Source of the DNA: Eumeta japonica
Lineage: Eukaryota > Arthropoda > Insecta > Lepidoptera > Psychidae
Length of the DNA: 64,000 nt
Assembly (NCBI GenBank): GCA_005406025.1
Contig: BGZK01001430.1
Location: 1 to 64,000 of the forward strand
Direction of reading: 5' to 3'
The position numbers and the translations under genes are program-made. The notes beneath the pieces are model-generated. The model saw only the letters and a list, made by a program, of their open reading frames with translations, was not told where the DNA came from and did not search any database. Within the stretch, counting starts at the first letter, position 1, and the number at the start of each line of letters is the position of its first letter. Positions 22,546 through 34,754 of this stretch are shown in pieces.

Positions 22546-22669
22546 AAATGTATGGTCTATTGAAGCTGGAAAAATAAATTCAATATTTAAAAATACTAAA
22601 TTATTTTATTTTGACACTGGTAAGTAAATTAACACCAGTCGGGTGCTTCCTGTTGAAGTATGAAATTTG

Positions 22670-22930
22670 TCCAGAAGCAAGATCTCACGGCACAAACAAA
22701 GCCGGATTTCATTCCTAACGGGAGCAGGCGGAGCCGTCGCAAGCGCGTAGTGCGGTGTCAAAGTTGGACCACATTAATATAGTGTTATCAACGGTAAAAT
22801 CAAACAACAGGCATCTAACCGCCTCGAAATACCCTGAATGATTTCAAAAGGCCTCAGCGCGCGGTGACAGTCGGAAAAATTGTCCATCGCGCCGGCCGAC
22901 GGCGTACGCGTCTCCATAGCGCCGATTAGT
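22670..22930. other. GC-richer block, possibly regulatory
   Basis: 'gggagcaggcggagccgtcg' and 'atcgcgccggccgacggcg' stand out from the surrounding AT-rich DNA. An 87-codon minus ORF (22774-23037) has no family that I recognise. Confidence 0.25.
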
Positions 22931-25900
22931 TTTCGAAGTAAAAGAAATAATTCATAGAGCTTTATAAGAGGTTGCATTGTTTGTCTTTCTGTCTTCGAGG
23001 AAAGAATTTGATAATCACAAATACCAATTAAATACAAAATTTGACAGAACTAAGCGTTTGTTTTGTTCTGTGCGTAATAGATCATTACTTTTTATTTTAT
23101 GTTAGGGTTATTCAAAATATGCTTTATGTCAAAAGAGTGTATTTTATTGTAGCCTTTCTGAGACTGGATGAAAAGAATATTCATGTAATACATATATAAT
23201 ATCTTTCGGTTCGCACAACTTAGTTTCAAAAGCTGTATTAAAGCCGAATGTTGGCGATAACTGCAAAGCAAGCTTGAAGTTGAGATTTTTTTTTATTTTA
23301 ATTTAATGTAATCGATTGTGATTAAAAGTGACAAAATAAAATTGTTAAACTGTCCTATAATTACAGCTATTAAGCTATGAATTGCAGTATTATTATAAAA
23401 ATGAAAATAATATAATAACACAAAATAAAGCTTGGATAGGAGAATATTAAATTTCATCATAGAACATCATTGATCCAGTATGAAGGGATTAAATCCCAAG
23501 CCTATTAATCTGAAATAAAAGAATTTTAATAGAATTCTTAGAATTATTAGAATACCTTCAACTGTTGAATGGTTAGAGCTTGACAGAACACTAATATTCG
23601 TATGAAAATGACATACGTGTTACGTTTTCTATGTAAGATTTTGTTCGTAATAAGGGACTCTTAGTTGAATAAGTTTAGATGAGAATATTTAACTGTTTGC
23701 GAACTCCAGACTTAAGAAAAAAAGGTAACGTCACCTCAAAATCGATCAATAAATATAATTTCGAGATCTATAATAAATTGTTAACTTTTTATAGAACCAA
23801 TGGTTCTAAGTAATAGTATGCTTTTCATACCTAGTTACTATCCGTTTTCAGTCGTGAAAAAGTAATATGAAATTGTGTAGTTTTATGATTACACAACACA
23901 ACAATTTACAAATAAAAACCATTATTTAATACGCTGACTAAAATTTGAGTTTCAGTAGGTTGGTGCTAATTCAGCATACCAGTTCTAAAGAACGATTGCC
24001 ATATTGGTATTTATTAGATAGAGCTTTAGGAATTTTTGATTACTGTTCCAATTTGTTATTCATTGCCACGGCCGTAAGAATATTTCTATATATATGCAGA
24101 GTTTGTACGACAGATACCTGTTCAGTCATCAGTTTCACGTGATTTTTGTCGTGCCGTCGCAAACAACGGAAACGCTCAACGACCGGTTATCACTGCAGTG
24201 TCGGTCAAGTCTTGCTATTAGTGTAAAATATTGTAAACATTACAATAACTAATGCCCCTGACATTGCCTTAACTGACATCTCAATCTATGAGCGCTAGTT
24301 TCATGCGTAGAGATATGTCTATGCGCGAAGCGCGCGACATATGACTATGAGGTATGCGAACGAGTGATCGCGTGATCGAGTCGATATTGTTATATTTTCG
24401 ATCGGTTCCGTAGCGAAGTTTTAGGAGTCCGTAATATCGTTACGTGGTATCGGACCGTCTGTTATAATACTTTTTGGTCTATACTAAAAAAAAAAATAAT
24501 TAAAAGAAAAACTAACCATCTGAATACATCAAATAGGATACGACATTCTAAAAGAAGAATAAAAGTTACAAAATTTATTATTATTATATTTTTTTTTTCA
24601 AATAATGGAGTGTTAGTTTTGAAAACACAAATCATTTTTTTTAAGGATAAATTAAATAAATGTGAGATATTAACTGTCTTAGTGTTATTTTATTAAATTT
24701 TAGGGAAAACAGTTTTCAGTGATATCCTTATTTAGGTGATGTTAAATTTCTCGTTTGTCTTCTCCAGCTTAAAAATAGCTTTTTGTTATTTGAATAAATT
24801 AATATTTTTATCTTTGGAGAGATTATAAACGATAAGTGCTCAATCGAGATAAAAGTTTCGAAATGAATTTCGCGTAGTGTTATTAGCCAGTTTATATATT
24901 ATTACCGTTTGTTTGTACGATATTATGGTTTAAAATAATATTGATATTAAATGGCCATATTTAATCTAAGAAATACTCATTTAAGATGACGTACGTGCAA
25001 AACACAATCTCTTATAAATAAATAACGTTTAAATAACCTTCCTTAACATACTATGTTTTTGTGCCAAAGAGGTGAAAAGTTGACTTCATAAGAGAGCAAA
25101 TTTACTCGCGTCGCTCGTAATTCGATTATAGGATCCTTCGCCCGCTCTGGATTTAAAAATAACTTTTTGCTGTAAAAGTTTTCTTTACTGACTAAATCAC
25201 TTGTCCAGCATGGAAATGTTCGAAAACAGGCAACTTCTCTATGTAGATAAGAGAAAAATGATACATTTAAGCGTCTTTTTTAAAGTTTTCTTGTAACTAG
25301 CCGGCAGTTGATGTTGCAGCTCATCAACTGTTTGATCAATCGATTGCCAATAAAATTGGTATGCACAGAGATTTGAAGACCGAGAATATTTTCGCGTTTT
25401 TCATGTTACCAACTTTAGCGTACGTCTCACGATGAGCAAAATTCATATAAAAAATAAAAAAAAAACTATTCTGTGTCCGCGCAGCATTCTTCTATTTTTT
25501 ATAGATTAAATAAAAAATGCGGTATTTTTCCTAAAATGGCCTATTATTTTTGGTTTAAATTTAGTTTTCGTATACACGAATTTTATCTACATTAGACAAA
25601 ATCTATAAATACCTTTAAAAGCGCCGTAATTGTATTTTCTCTTATTTCATATGAAATTTTGATCTCAAATGAAATCTACAGTCACTGCCTACCCTTCTGG
25701 GTAACAGGCGTAAATTTATAATAATAATAGCAATATTCTAGGTTTAGTTATATCAATCCAAGTCACAATAAAAGAAGACTCGCGTCACGTTTACTGAAGC
25801 ATGTAATCCCACAATCTTCTTATGTTAAACTGATGGCCCCATGATAGCCATGCCGGTCTAGAGCTTGTCTAGGTTAATGGTTTATTGACACAGGGTTCAC

Positions 25901-27545
25901 TAGTGCGATAACAGCGTCCATCACACGTCTTTTAGATATAAGAAGAGACAGGATTTATTTTATATAAGACAAAAACTCATCAATGGCTTGCCAAAGGTAA
26001 GGATCACACGTGATGCATCAAGGCTCCAAGAGAAGGCACTTTCAGAAATCAAATTGTTTTTTAAATTTTAATGTAAACCAAATATATTATATGCGATTTA
26101 TTCAAATCGAAGACACGAGTTCCTCCTAATTAGGTACGAATATAAAATTATATACGAAATCACATTTTTATATATGCGTATGCGATGGCTTAATGTCGAT
26201 TAGCCAAAGCGTGAATTTTTCTAAGTTTCTACTTAAAACCGCACGATACAAATAACGGCCATTTGTCTTGTTAAAAGTACGCATTTAACGATGTCATGCA
26301 ACAAATAGCCAGGTGAGGTGAAAAAGATATTGCGTCTTAATGCGAATTATCTTCAGTTAGTCATAAACACAAATTTTGTTCGGTAGTAGGAACCAAATAA
26401 GAAATTAAAAATAAAATTTGAATATTAAGAAGAAATTAGTAGGTTATTCAATGACGGTACATTATCGAATATGTTGACACAAAGCTCTTTGAAGAAAAAC
26501 AGTGGTATGTATTTCAACCAATAATATGATCCCCATGAATTGGCATTTCTGCTAAATTTTAAGATTATTAAAAGAAAAATCAACTAAAAGGAATAAATAA
26601 ATGAGAAGCGCGATAGATAAATCGGCTATTTGCATTTTATCAAATAAATCGTAAATATTTTTTTTGGACTAGATAACGTGTCATTTTTTTTAATAGTGGT
26701 TACATCCTTTTTGATGCAATTGGCCTATCTAGTTAAGACTAATAGAAGGTCAATACAGGAGTCAAATCATACAATTTCGTATCATCACTTCGACACATGG
26801 AACTAAAAGAAAAAGTTTTAGTGACTTTAAATAAACATAATAAAATCAAAAAAGTGACTTTTTAAGCGGACAACGGTTAGGTGTTGACATTTTGAAAGAT
26901 ATACTGAAAATAAAATTACTAATGACCCAGAGCTAATAAAGATATAGACACATTCCTATCTATTTGCCACCTCGCACATAACCTCGTCCCGATTAGATTT
27001 TAAGTCGTGATTCCATAAATTATATATAATTTGATGGCCTCCATTTAATACATGAGTAATATGTGTAACTGTTATTTCTAATATGTTTATTCTTTTGTAC
27101 TTTTGATACTACCTTTTTTAATATTCTGGTTGAATATGAAAAGTTTAATTTTTTCATTTTTTGAAAAATGAATGAGGCGAAATTTCACAAGTGCAGTTTC
27201 ATGACGGAGAGCGAATTGAAAAAAAACGTCACACGCGAGCACATCAACGAATATGTTACGTTGCCACGTCACAACTCTCCGTCTGGTCGCTGCATCACTT
27301 ACCGTAGGTTTTCACTGAGGAAATTTAATTTAACGACATTGATTCAAAAAAAGCAACCAAAACCGTAGAAATACGATATGCAATATTTGACAAAAGTGCA
27401 TTCGCCCAACAGATGTTGAGTGGATTGGACAGCGCAATGGCATTGCGTAGATCAGGAGTAGGCTTCGTATGTATTTATTAAACTAATTGAAATTTTTGCG
27501 ATCTGTACCAAGGCTATGAAGTAGGTATCTCTATTGAAGAGTATA
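22931..27545. other. Long non-coding stretch
   Basis: I see no gene and no clear transposon in about 4.6 kb. Slightly GC-richer or palindrome-bearing patches are 24290-24480 ('atgcgcgaagcgcgcgacat') and 25080-25150. Strong donor-like 'gccaaag|gtaagg' occurs near 25995. Overlapping ORFs at 27087-27368 (both strands) are not convincing. Confidence 0.4.
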
Positions 27546-27636
27546 CAGGACAATAAAAAAAAGGTGATTAATGCTCACCTTTTATTTATATACAGGAAAA
27601 AAAAGGTGATTAATGCTCACCTTTTTTATTGTCCTG
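27546..27636. mobile_element. 91-bp double-hairpin MITE with TA target-site duplication
   Basis: The ends are 'caggacaataaaaaaaaggt' and the inverse 'ttttttattgtcctg', flanked by TA at 27544-27545 and 27637-27638. Inside, the hairpin 'aaggtga'-'ttaatgc'-'tcacctt' occurs twice in the same orientation (27561-27581 and 27603-27623). A truncated inner 'tacagga' end lies between them (27591-27597). This looks like a Tc1/mariner-type mini-element with a tandemly doubled core. There is no coding capacity. Confidence 0.8.
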
Positions 27637-27822
27637 TATGTTAAAAGGTATCGAATATGCTATAGGAATTGAAATTGTTATCTTCTTTTATTAAATCTAT
27701 ATCCTATGGTATATTTCTGTAATATGCAAATTGAGTTCTTTAACACCCTCGTCTCCTATCGAATCTTAATTTCATTAAATGTAAACCATATACGTTTTTT
27801 ATTTATATACTATCTATGGAGC

Positions 27823-27851
27823 TTAGGTTTGGTTAGGTTAGGTTAGGTTAA
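27823..27851 (+). repeat. Short interstitial TTAGG tract
   Basis: 'ttaggtttggttaggttagg' continues as 'ttaggttaa', about four TTAGG units. TTAGG is the usual insect telomere repeat, but such short tracts are also common as simple repeats. Confidence 0.85.
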
Positions 27852-28361
27852 TTAGTAACAATTAAATTTGAATACTAATTACATGTAAATCTTGTGTCAA
27901 TATAAAGGAACTCTCCTTTTATATTAGCTATTTAGTCTCTTACTCTGAAGTAAAAATTTGAAAGTTAAAAATCTTGTGAAACCTGATTTGGTGGTTAAAA
28001 AGGAACACAGTCGATTCAATGTAACCCTCTCCAATTATATCGGAGACCGCGTGTGTAAGCACTGAAAATGAACTATTATACGGTAACCGCTCAGTTTGAA
28101 TTGAGTCAGACTATCTCTCGATCGACTTGGATCTAAAGTATTTTAGATAATAGAGGATGTTATTCGTTCCTTTTGAGGGAAAACTGACTTCTGAACGAGC
28201 GGTAAAGTCTAAATTCGCAAAAAATCATATCGTATTTCAAGTGTTATTTTGTGACCTATGATATAAAGACATTTCGAATTTGAATTTGATATTAGCGTTA
28301 GTTTTAAATTGAAATAATAAGGCGGAAATATAGAAAAAAAAAGATTGAATCCCGTTTCTAC
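27852..28361. other. Non-coding stretch
   Basis: No recognisable features, apart from a weak imperfect hairpin 'aatataaagga...tccttttatatt' near 27900. Confidence 0.4.
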
Positions 28362-28482
28362 CTTTCATGACGACTTTGGCGAGTATATAGAGAAGAATCG
28401 AGTAGAGAAGAATTAAGCCGAGAAAAGTGTACCAGCTCAGACCAAAAAGAGGAGCGCTGACGACGAAAATCAATGTTTTGCT
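28362..28482 (-). CDS. Possible exon encoding a hydrophobic segment, unidentified
   Basis: On the minus strand an open stretch of about 40 codons is bounded by an AG at 28484-28483 ('ttacgcag|agc') and a good donor at 28361-28360 ('catgaaag|gtaga'). The residues include 'FVVSAPLFGLSWYTFLG' followed by about twenty Leu/Ile/Tyr/Ala residues and then 'KVVMKG', like a transmembrane helix with a charged end. The base composition is GC-richer than its neighbours, which fits a conserved exon. The frame stays open from a TTG at 28509 to 28237, so an unspliced chance ORF is also possible. I cannot assign a family; a receptor or transporter membrane segment is only a guess. No companion exon was found nearby. 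Confidence 0.22.
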
Positions 28483-28593
28483 CTGCGTAATCTTTTTCAT
28501 TTGCCCCAATAATTTTACTATGACATTTTAGATTTTATCACCTCATTCTAATCTCTCACAATATTCTTCATTTACATAGATGAGGTTCAACGT

Positions 28594-29050
28594 TAAGTTT
28601 TCCACCTTAGCTGATTACGGGTTGGAAGGAGGGGAGATATAGCCTCCCAAACGGGAACGGATCTATGGGGGCCATGAGGATCACGACCCCTTCCTGGGCT
28701 GCGTTTGAGTTTTGCTATTGTAATAGAAATGGAGGTCCTGACTGAAACTCCACCATGTGACCCCTCGAGTATAAGGCTGGATCCGCCCTGCCCCCACATT
28801 TTGTTCAGAGCGAGGGTCTTAAAACACGAGCCCTCCGCGCTGGCCCGGCGAGGGTTGGGTTGTTAACGACCGTCGTCACCGAATCGGTGACAACGTCCGA
28901 TACTGACGGCTTAATCGGAGGCACGAAACAACGGATTTAATTCGCCTTAAACAAAAAACTAGTTTATAATTGTTCGTCAGGATTCGAATCCGACAGCGTT
29001 TTGATTGGCAAACAATGCTTCTAATCATTCAGACGTGACCATGTAATTTT
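28594..29050. repeat. GC-rich composite dispersed repeat with B-box-like palindrome
   Basis: The left half ('cctcccaaacgggaacgg', 'gatcacgaccccttcctggg') and the right half ('ctggcccggcgagggttggg', 'gacggcttaatcggaggcac') are GC-rich. The right half shares the 'CGGCTTAA...CGAGGCA' motif with blocks at 44140-44310 and 54960-55205. 'ggattcgaatcc' (28981-28992) is palindromic and resembles a tRNA B box. 'gtcaccgaatcggtgac' is a near-perfect hairpin. A 68-codon minus ORF is incidental. Probably a SINE or LINE tail. Confidence 0.45.
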
Positions 29051-29400
29051 CGTACCGCCACGAAACTTTCATATCGTTAACCCGAAAGGCATGTGTGATA
29101 CTTATTCACAATAGACAAACATAAGGGCAGATACACTCCTAAACGTAATTTAATAATCGAGACTAATTTATGTGCCCTTAAGCTTTTTACTATTGTTACT
29201 CGACTATGAATGCGGCCTTAAACTGAAATCCATACTTAAAAACGTTCCAACTTAAAACCAACATAACGTACTAGAAAAATGCGAAGTCATCGACCTTTTG
29301 AATCAGGATACGGTCACGATTCATTCCGACGAGAGGAAGATTCATAAAAAAATGTGCGGGCTTAATCATGACTTTGGAATTAATTAACTAAGATTATAAA
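29051..29400. other. Non-coding stretch
   Basis: AT-rich with no features that I can name. Confidence 0.4.
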
Positions 29401-29403
29401 AAA

Positions 29404-29720
29404 CCGTAGAGCCAGATCTCGGCGCCCCTCTGACGCTGCTTAATTTCTGAGCAACAAAATGTGGCATTGCCACATCGTAGTATCTATTACTTATCCTGAA
29501 TCCAGTTTCTGGCTAAAGGTTGCATAAACACCAGCTGGCTCTACACTCCCGTCACTCCTAATCCAGACTAGAACCTGAACTCTCCCGTATAATTACGCTC
29601 CTTCGGTGTACCTGAAATTGTGCCTTTAAGTCATCGCTGCTGGCGGCTGAAGGTCGAGCGACGATGATGATGAAGGTTTGCATAGCTACTAGCTCGGGTC
29701 GATGGCTAATGTCCGGTTAC
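29404..29720. repeat. GC-richer block with 10-bp inverted ends and an inner hairpin
   Basis: 'gtagagccag' (about 29406-29415) and 'ctggctctac' (about 29534-29543) are inverse complements. Between them 'atgtggcattgccacat' is a nearly perfect palindrome. The following text ('ctcccgtcactcctaatcc', 'cgacgatgatgatgaagg') is GC-richer than its surroundings. I believe this is repetitive in Lepidoptera but cannot name it. No ORF is convincing. Confidence 0.4.
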
Positions 29721-30047
29721 TAGGTGCTAAAGTTACGTATAGACATTATTCACTTTTCTTAAAGTCTGAAAGCCTATTTTTACGCATGCTTTACTGAATA
29801 TCGTTAAAATTTAGAAATTTAAATATTGTGAAAAAGTAACTTAATCTTACTTATAATCTGAACTGTTCCTTTTTAAATATGACACTTTGGGTACTATTAA
29901 GAAACGATTTGTAATCAATCAGCCAGAGCCAACGTAGGAACCAAACATTTCCCAGACATATTCAAAATGTCGTTGCGAGTATGTATGCGCGCGTCATGTT
30001 ATTTAAATGGATTAATTTTATAGCATTTTAAGCGGAAAACATGCATA
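29721..30047. other. Non-coding stretch
   Basis: No coding or repeat signal that I recognise. Confidence 0.4.
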
Positions 30048-30190
30048 CGAGCCACCAGAGAGTAGGTGATCACCGAAGTCCATGGACGATTAACATAACA
30101 GCGGAAGCTATTGCGTCACATTTGTATTCTTCGACAGCGTGGTATCGCACCGATCGAGCTGACCCGTTTTCGAGTTGCAGCTAAGTTGGC
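30048..30190 (-). mobile_element. Lepidopteran SINE, minus orientation (copy D, internally deleted)
   Basis: The plus strand reads 'cgagccaccagagagtaggt', 'ccatggac', then 'aacagcggaagctattgcg' and 'gcgtggtatcgcaccg'. These are the tail and head blocks of the SINE at 19203-19550, with the middle missing. Confidence 0.7.
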
Positions 30191-31394
30191 CACAGCATGG
30201 CTTATACCATATTTATAAGACAACCTCATTAAGCTATTCTTATTAATGGTGTAATGAAAGTCTTACATGATAATAAAATAATATTTTAATGTGTAATTAT
30301 GCAGGTAGAGCAAAATAAATAAAAAAAATATAATTTTTGTATGTAAATATTTGTAATTAGAGAATTTAAAATTGTTATAATGTTTTAGATCACCAAATGG
30401 ATAACTTTTAAAATAACAAATATCTTAATATATTTTATCAATCGACATATAAATAATTGTTTTATTTATCAGAAATGTAATGGCTCCCTTAATACTCATA
30501 AAGTTCTATTCATCCAAACTGTCTACTCATTTTGTCCATGTATCCATTCGCTGTTTAATTCATGAAAAACAATCAGGTAAGATAAACAAATGAATAGTAA
30601 ATAGATTTTCATATTTCTATTTTATTATATGGGTGACATAATTTTTTTATTGTTGTCTAACTTAAATACTATCATACTAAGAGGAAACATAGAGTAGATA
30701 TATAGATTACGATAACACGATAGAGTGCGCGAGCGCAGCCAGCACTAGAATGCAAAAATATATTGAGCCAATATTAACGTTGTGAGTGTAATATACCCTT
30801 GCTTACAACATTACAGATAAAAACCAGTGGTTTCGCGCAAAAATCCAACACATCTAGTATGACACACTGTTTCCCAACGATCCATAATGATCTATACATC
30901 CTAAGAACTCTTAACGCGAGTACGAACAGTGCTAGCCTTTGTGTGTACGTCCCACGATCGATTTAGAAAAAAAAATGTAAACTATAAAAGATTCCCCACA
31001 ATAGCCGAGTAATTAGATATCAGTCAAAAAGTGACCTGCTGTGTTAGTGATGTGCGTTAGACCTATTTGATGAATCGATAATACGAATCGATTGTTTTAT
31101 AAAAATATGTTGCGTTTCGAAAAAAGTGATGTGATTCTGGTTAAAAATTATATTTCAAATTAATAATTATTTTTGATTTTTATAATCATTTTGATTTTTA
31201 GAATAAGCATGTACGTAAGAAATAAAATTTGGATTATGCTTTGTATATTTTATTCATTATCATCATAAGAAAGTTGTTGTTACTTTCAAATAAAAACTAT
31301 ACATAAATATACAAAAACAAATATATTAATATTGTTTGAATACAACTGAAGTCGTGGCCCACTCTCGCGGAACCTATGTTGAAGCTTAACGTCG
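30191..31394. other. Non-coding stretch
   Basis: AT-rich, apart from a small GC-richer patch near 30730. I see no gene. Confidence 0.4.
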
Positions 31395-33130
31395 ATGTTT
31401 GCAACGTTTCGACCCATGGACCTTTAATGGTGTTATTAAAGCATTCAAATGTATAAAATGAAATAAACTGCCGACCATGATTGTCTTTCCGTAAAATTAT
31501 TGATTCGATAATAGACTGCATTGCTTTATGTCTAGTAGTGATTTTAATGCTTGCGTTGATGGTGATGTGTTTCGAATCTAATGAAACAAAGTAAAGTAAT
31601 CCCATTATTTAAGTCCGTTAGTATATCTGAGCCTACAAACTTTAGACCGATATCAATACTACTGCTGCTCAGTAAAATTTTTGAAAAGTTTATTTTTAAT
31701 CAACTATTTCAGTATTTTTATAACTATAACAAATTATTGTTATTATCATATTGTTGTCATCAAAATAAACGATAAACAATTTGGATTCACAAAGGGTTGT
31801 TCAACAACCGAAGCCGGTGTCGAGCTTATTAGCAGATTTTTGATGCCTGGGAGGATTCACGAGACGCGATTGGTGTTTTTTGTGATTTATTCAAGGCATT
31901 CGACTGCGTTCATCATGACACATTGATCAGGAAACTACATAATTATGGCGTCTCGGGTCGATTCCTTGGATTTCTAGAGTCTTATCTAAGTGATAGAATG
32001 CAAAAAGTTAGCATTAATGGTAAGAGGTCGTCATGGTCTGAAGTCAGTATGAGTGTGCCACAGGGTTCAGTTCTTCGACCATTTCTATTCCTAGTGTATA
32101 TAAATGATCTACCACATCTTGTTAAGATTGGTCACAGGATTGTATTGTTTGCTGATGTTACCTCCTTACTTGTTAAGATTGATAGGCATCAACTAGCTTT
32201 TGACGAAGTAAACAGTACCATTATTGAAATCGTTGAGTGGTTCAGCATTAATATTATTCTGCACAATAAAAATAAAACAAAACTTCTTAATTTTCCTTAT
32301 CTAAGTTTAAATTGATCGACACAAATGTAATGGTCAAGAACGAGGTACTGGATATTGTGGGCACGACCTTATTTCTTGATTTCACTTTAGATACTAAGTT
32401 ACGTTGGAATTCTCATATTACGAGATTAGCAAAAGGCTTAGTTCTGCACAATATGTAGTCAAAAGAATTAGGCGATTTACAGATGAAAACACCGCGAGAC
32501 TAGTTTATTTCAGTTTTTACAAAGTCTCGTGACGTTTTGTTATGGGGTCACGCAACCGATATTAACACAATTTTCGTGCTGCAGAAACGAGCTGTTCATG
32601 CTGTTTACGATTTGAGACCAATGACATCTCTCTGAGAAAAATTTAAGAAAATTAATATCCTAACTTTAGCATCACAATACATATACGAAAATCTAGTACA
32701 TGTTAAGAGACATATAGAATCGGTCCAAAAAAGATCGACATCTATAACATTAACACAAGGCATAAGAACGATCTTGCTGCCCATAAGACCCGTGTAAATA
32801 AAGTTAATAAATCATTCTAGGGACAATGTGTGCGCTTTTATAATAAGATCACAGTTGAAATTCAAAATTTGTCATTCGCCGAGTTTAAATGTTTCGTTAA
32901 AAGAAAGGTATATTGCAAGAGCTATTATACCGTGTCTGAATATCTTAATGAAAAAAGCCCTTTGGATTGAACTGCTAGGCTATCAGGTTAGTTCACATTA
33001 TTTTTAAATATTGACAAAATTATTAATTACTCAATTTCTTTGCATTGATGAGTTAAAAGAGCACGCCTTGAGTTTCTTGCCCGTTCTTCTCAAGGTGAAT
33101 CAGCGTGTGAAATGGGTGGTAATGTCGAAA
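31395..33130 (+). pseudogene. Decayed Jockey-like LINE: reverse transcriptase and 3' UTR
   Basis: The plus strand encodes non-LTR reverse transcriptase in broken frames. 'SKVIPLFKS' and 'FRPISILLLLSKIFEKFIF' start at 31581. 'QFGFTKGCSTTEAG' is near 31785. After a frameshift near 31845 come 'GVFCDLFKAFDCVHHD', 'VPQGSVL' and 'LFADVTSLL'. The normal catalytic pair is FADD; here codon 32157-32159 gives Val, so the active site is destroyed. 'VLQKRAVHAVYDL' follows near 32580. Weaker matches in two frames reach back to about 31400. The 3' tail has 'ttgagtttcttgcccgttct' near 33070, typical of the family. The ORFs at 31297-31605 (-) and 31581-32315 (+) all belong to it. It is 5'-truncated and inactive. 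Confidence 0.88.
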
Positions 33131-34057
33131 AGAGTTTATTAATGACGTATTTATACAACCGTTTTAATAACCGAAATTATTTTTCTCCTACCGTGTTCAA
33201 AGAAAATTCACTTTAAAAATATTTTATGTGCTTTGTTCTTGACCGGCGCCACTAGAGTAATAATAAATATTTGAAGAAAATTTTCTGACCAATTTATCAA
33301 TCTTAGCAATTCGTTGTTGTACATATATATGTTTCAGTTTTGGAACTTTTGCGTATGCTAGACTAACTATCTCATTAAATAATATCTAGATTTATAGAGT
33401 TATAAGTATACAAAAAAAAAATTAAAATATAATTTCAATCATTGCATTTGACAAGCAGTGTATAGAAAAAGATTACGGGTTTGCTATTAGTTTAAATATA
33501 GAACAGCACTAGTATTGTGTAGATAGCGAGATAGTGATGCGCATCGTCGGTATCGATAGATCGATATCTCGGTCAAGCGTCGGCCAAATGTCCGTATCAA
33601 CGAATACACAATTGCTTTTGTCACCTCTCAACAACCTGAATCCAATCTCGACCTACAATTTTTAGAGTGGGCTTTGTTTTATGAAATATCGAATATTTTA
33701 AAGGAAATCTTCCAAATACAGTAACTGTATTTATGGAATAAAATCCAGCTTTAAAGTGTTGCAATAAAACATTTCATTTTATTTAAATATTATTTAAAAA
33801 TACATATCAATTCATTGAAACCGTATAGATTAATTTAGTTTATTTTGTCTTTATTGAATGTATCTTTACACTCATTTTATAAAAGAAACTGACACGTATT
33901 TTAACTTTTTAATAGGAATGAGTTTAATATTGCAATCAGAGATCCATATTTCAACCCTTACAAATTAATTATTAACTTTCACGAGATGAATGTAATTATA
34001 CTAAATATAGAAATAATTATTCTAAAGCTTACAGCTCAGTACAAATAGTAACGATTA
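33131..34057. other. Non-coding stretch with one DRE-type site
   Basis: 'tatcgata' (33551-33558) followed by 'gatcgatatctcgg' is the only notable motif. The rest is AT-rich without a gene. Confidence 0.4.
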
Positions 34058-34120
34058 GCAGGCATATGCCTGCCTTCCAAACTTAAAGTCTAGTTATATC
34101 TAGACTTTGAGTTTGGAGGC
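34058..34120. repeat. 16-bp palindrome overlapping a 21-bp-arm hairpin
   Basis: 'gcaggcatatgcctgc' (34058-34073) is a perfect palindrome. It overlaps a hairpin with arms 34072-34093 and 34100-34120 ('ccaaacttaaagtctag' against 'ctagactttgagtttgg') around 'ttatat'. The arms have one mismatch and one bulge. Confidence 0.85.
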
Positions 34121-34750
34121 GGTCATGGAATGAAAATTCTCGAAGATTCAATATCTTACATTAAGACAATCATGTCACAAAAACTTATATTTAGATTGAG
34201 GAAAGGAAGAGGTGATGACCCCTATGACCCCACAATAGGTTCGCTGCTGACGCTTAGTTTCTGTTTTCAAAAGTTGGAAAAGTCTTGATGCCTTTTCCCA
34301 TAGTCGAAAAGGCCGTGAAGAATTTACGTCTTCTGCACTGTTGCCAAGTTCATCTTTATTCTATGATTATGGAATATTAATTCCCTTGTTTATGGTGTAC
34401 TTAACTGAATAACTACATATTCATGATGCACTTGCACTGTAGAAAAGATGAAATTGTCGGATCAAAATACTTTTGAAGAATTCGTGACACAATAATGTTT
34501 TTTTTTTAAGTTTTTTAATTCATGAATTATCTACACAGTGTTCTGTTTCAAATTTATAACAGGCCATATTGTCATTCTCTTCTGTAATCTCTGAATAGTC
34601 ATCACTGTCAGTTCAACGACAGCATTAGATTAGAACCAAATTTATTTACAACTTAGCTCTCCTTTAGTTAAATTAACGTTTAAAACCTACTAGCACAGTT
34701 TTAAACCAAATCGAGGCCTTTTGAAAATTGCCAACCTGTTACTATTTGTG
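34121..34750. other. Non-coding stretch
   Basis: No features recognised. Confidence 0.4.
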
Positions 34751-34754
34751 CTTC

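Noticed and set aside
28981..28992. Possible tRNA gene from B-box-like 'ggattcgaatcc'
   Set aside because: No matching A box, acceptor stem or cloverleaf around it; more likely a SINE or LINE tail.
31297..31605. 102-codon minus ORF
   Set aside because: Antisense to the LINE relic, whose plus-strand frames show real reverse-transcriptase motifs.
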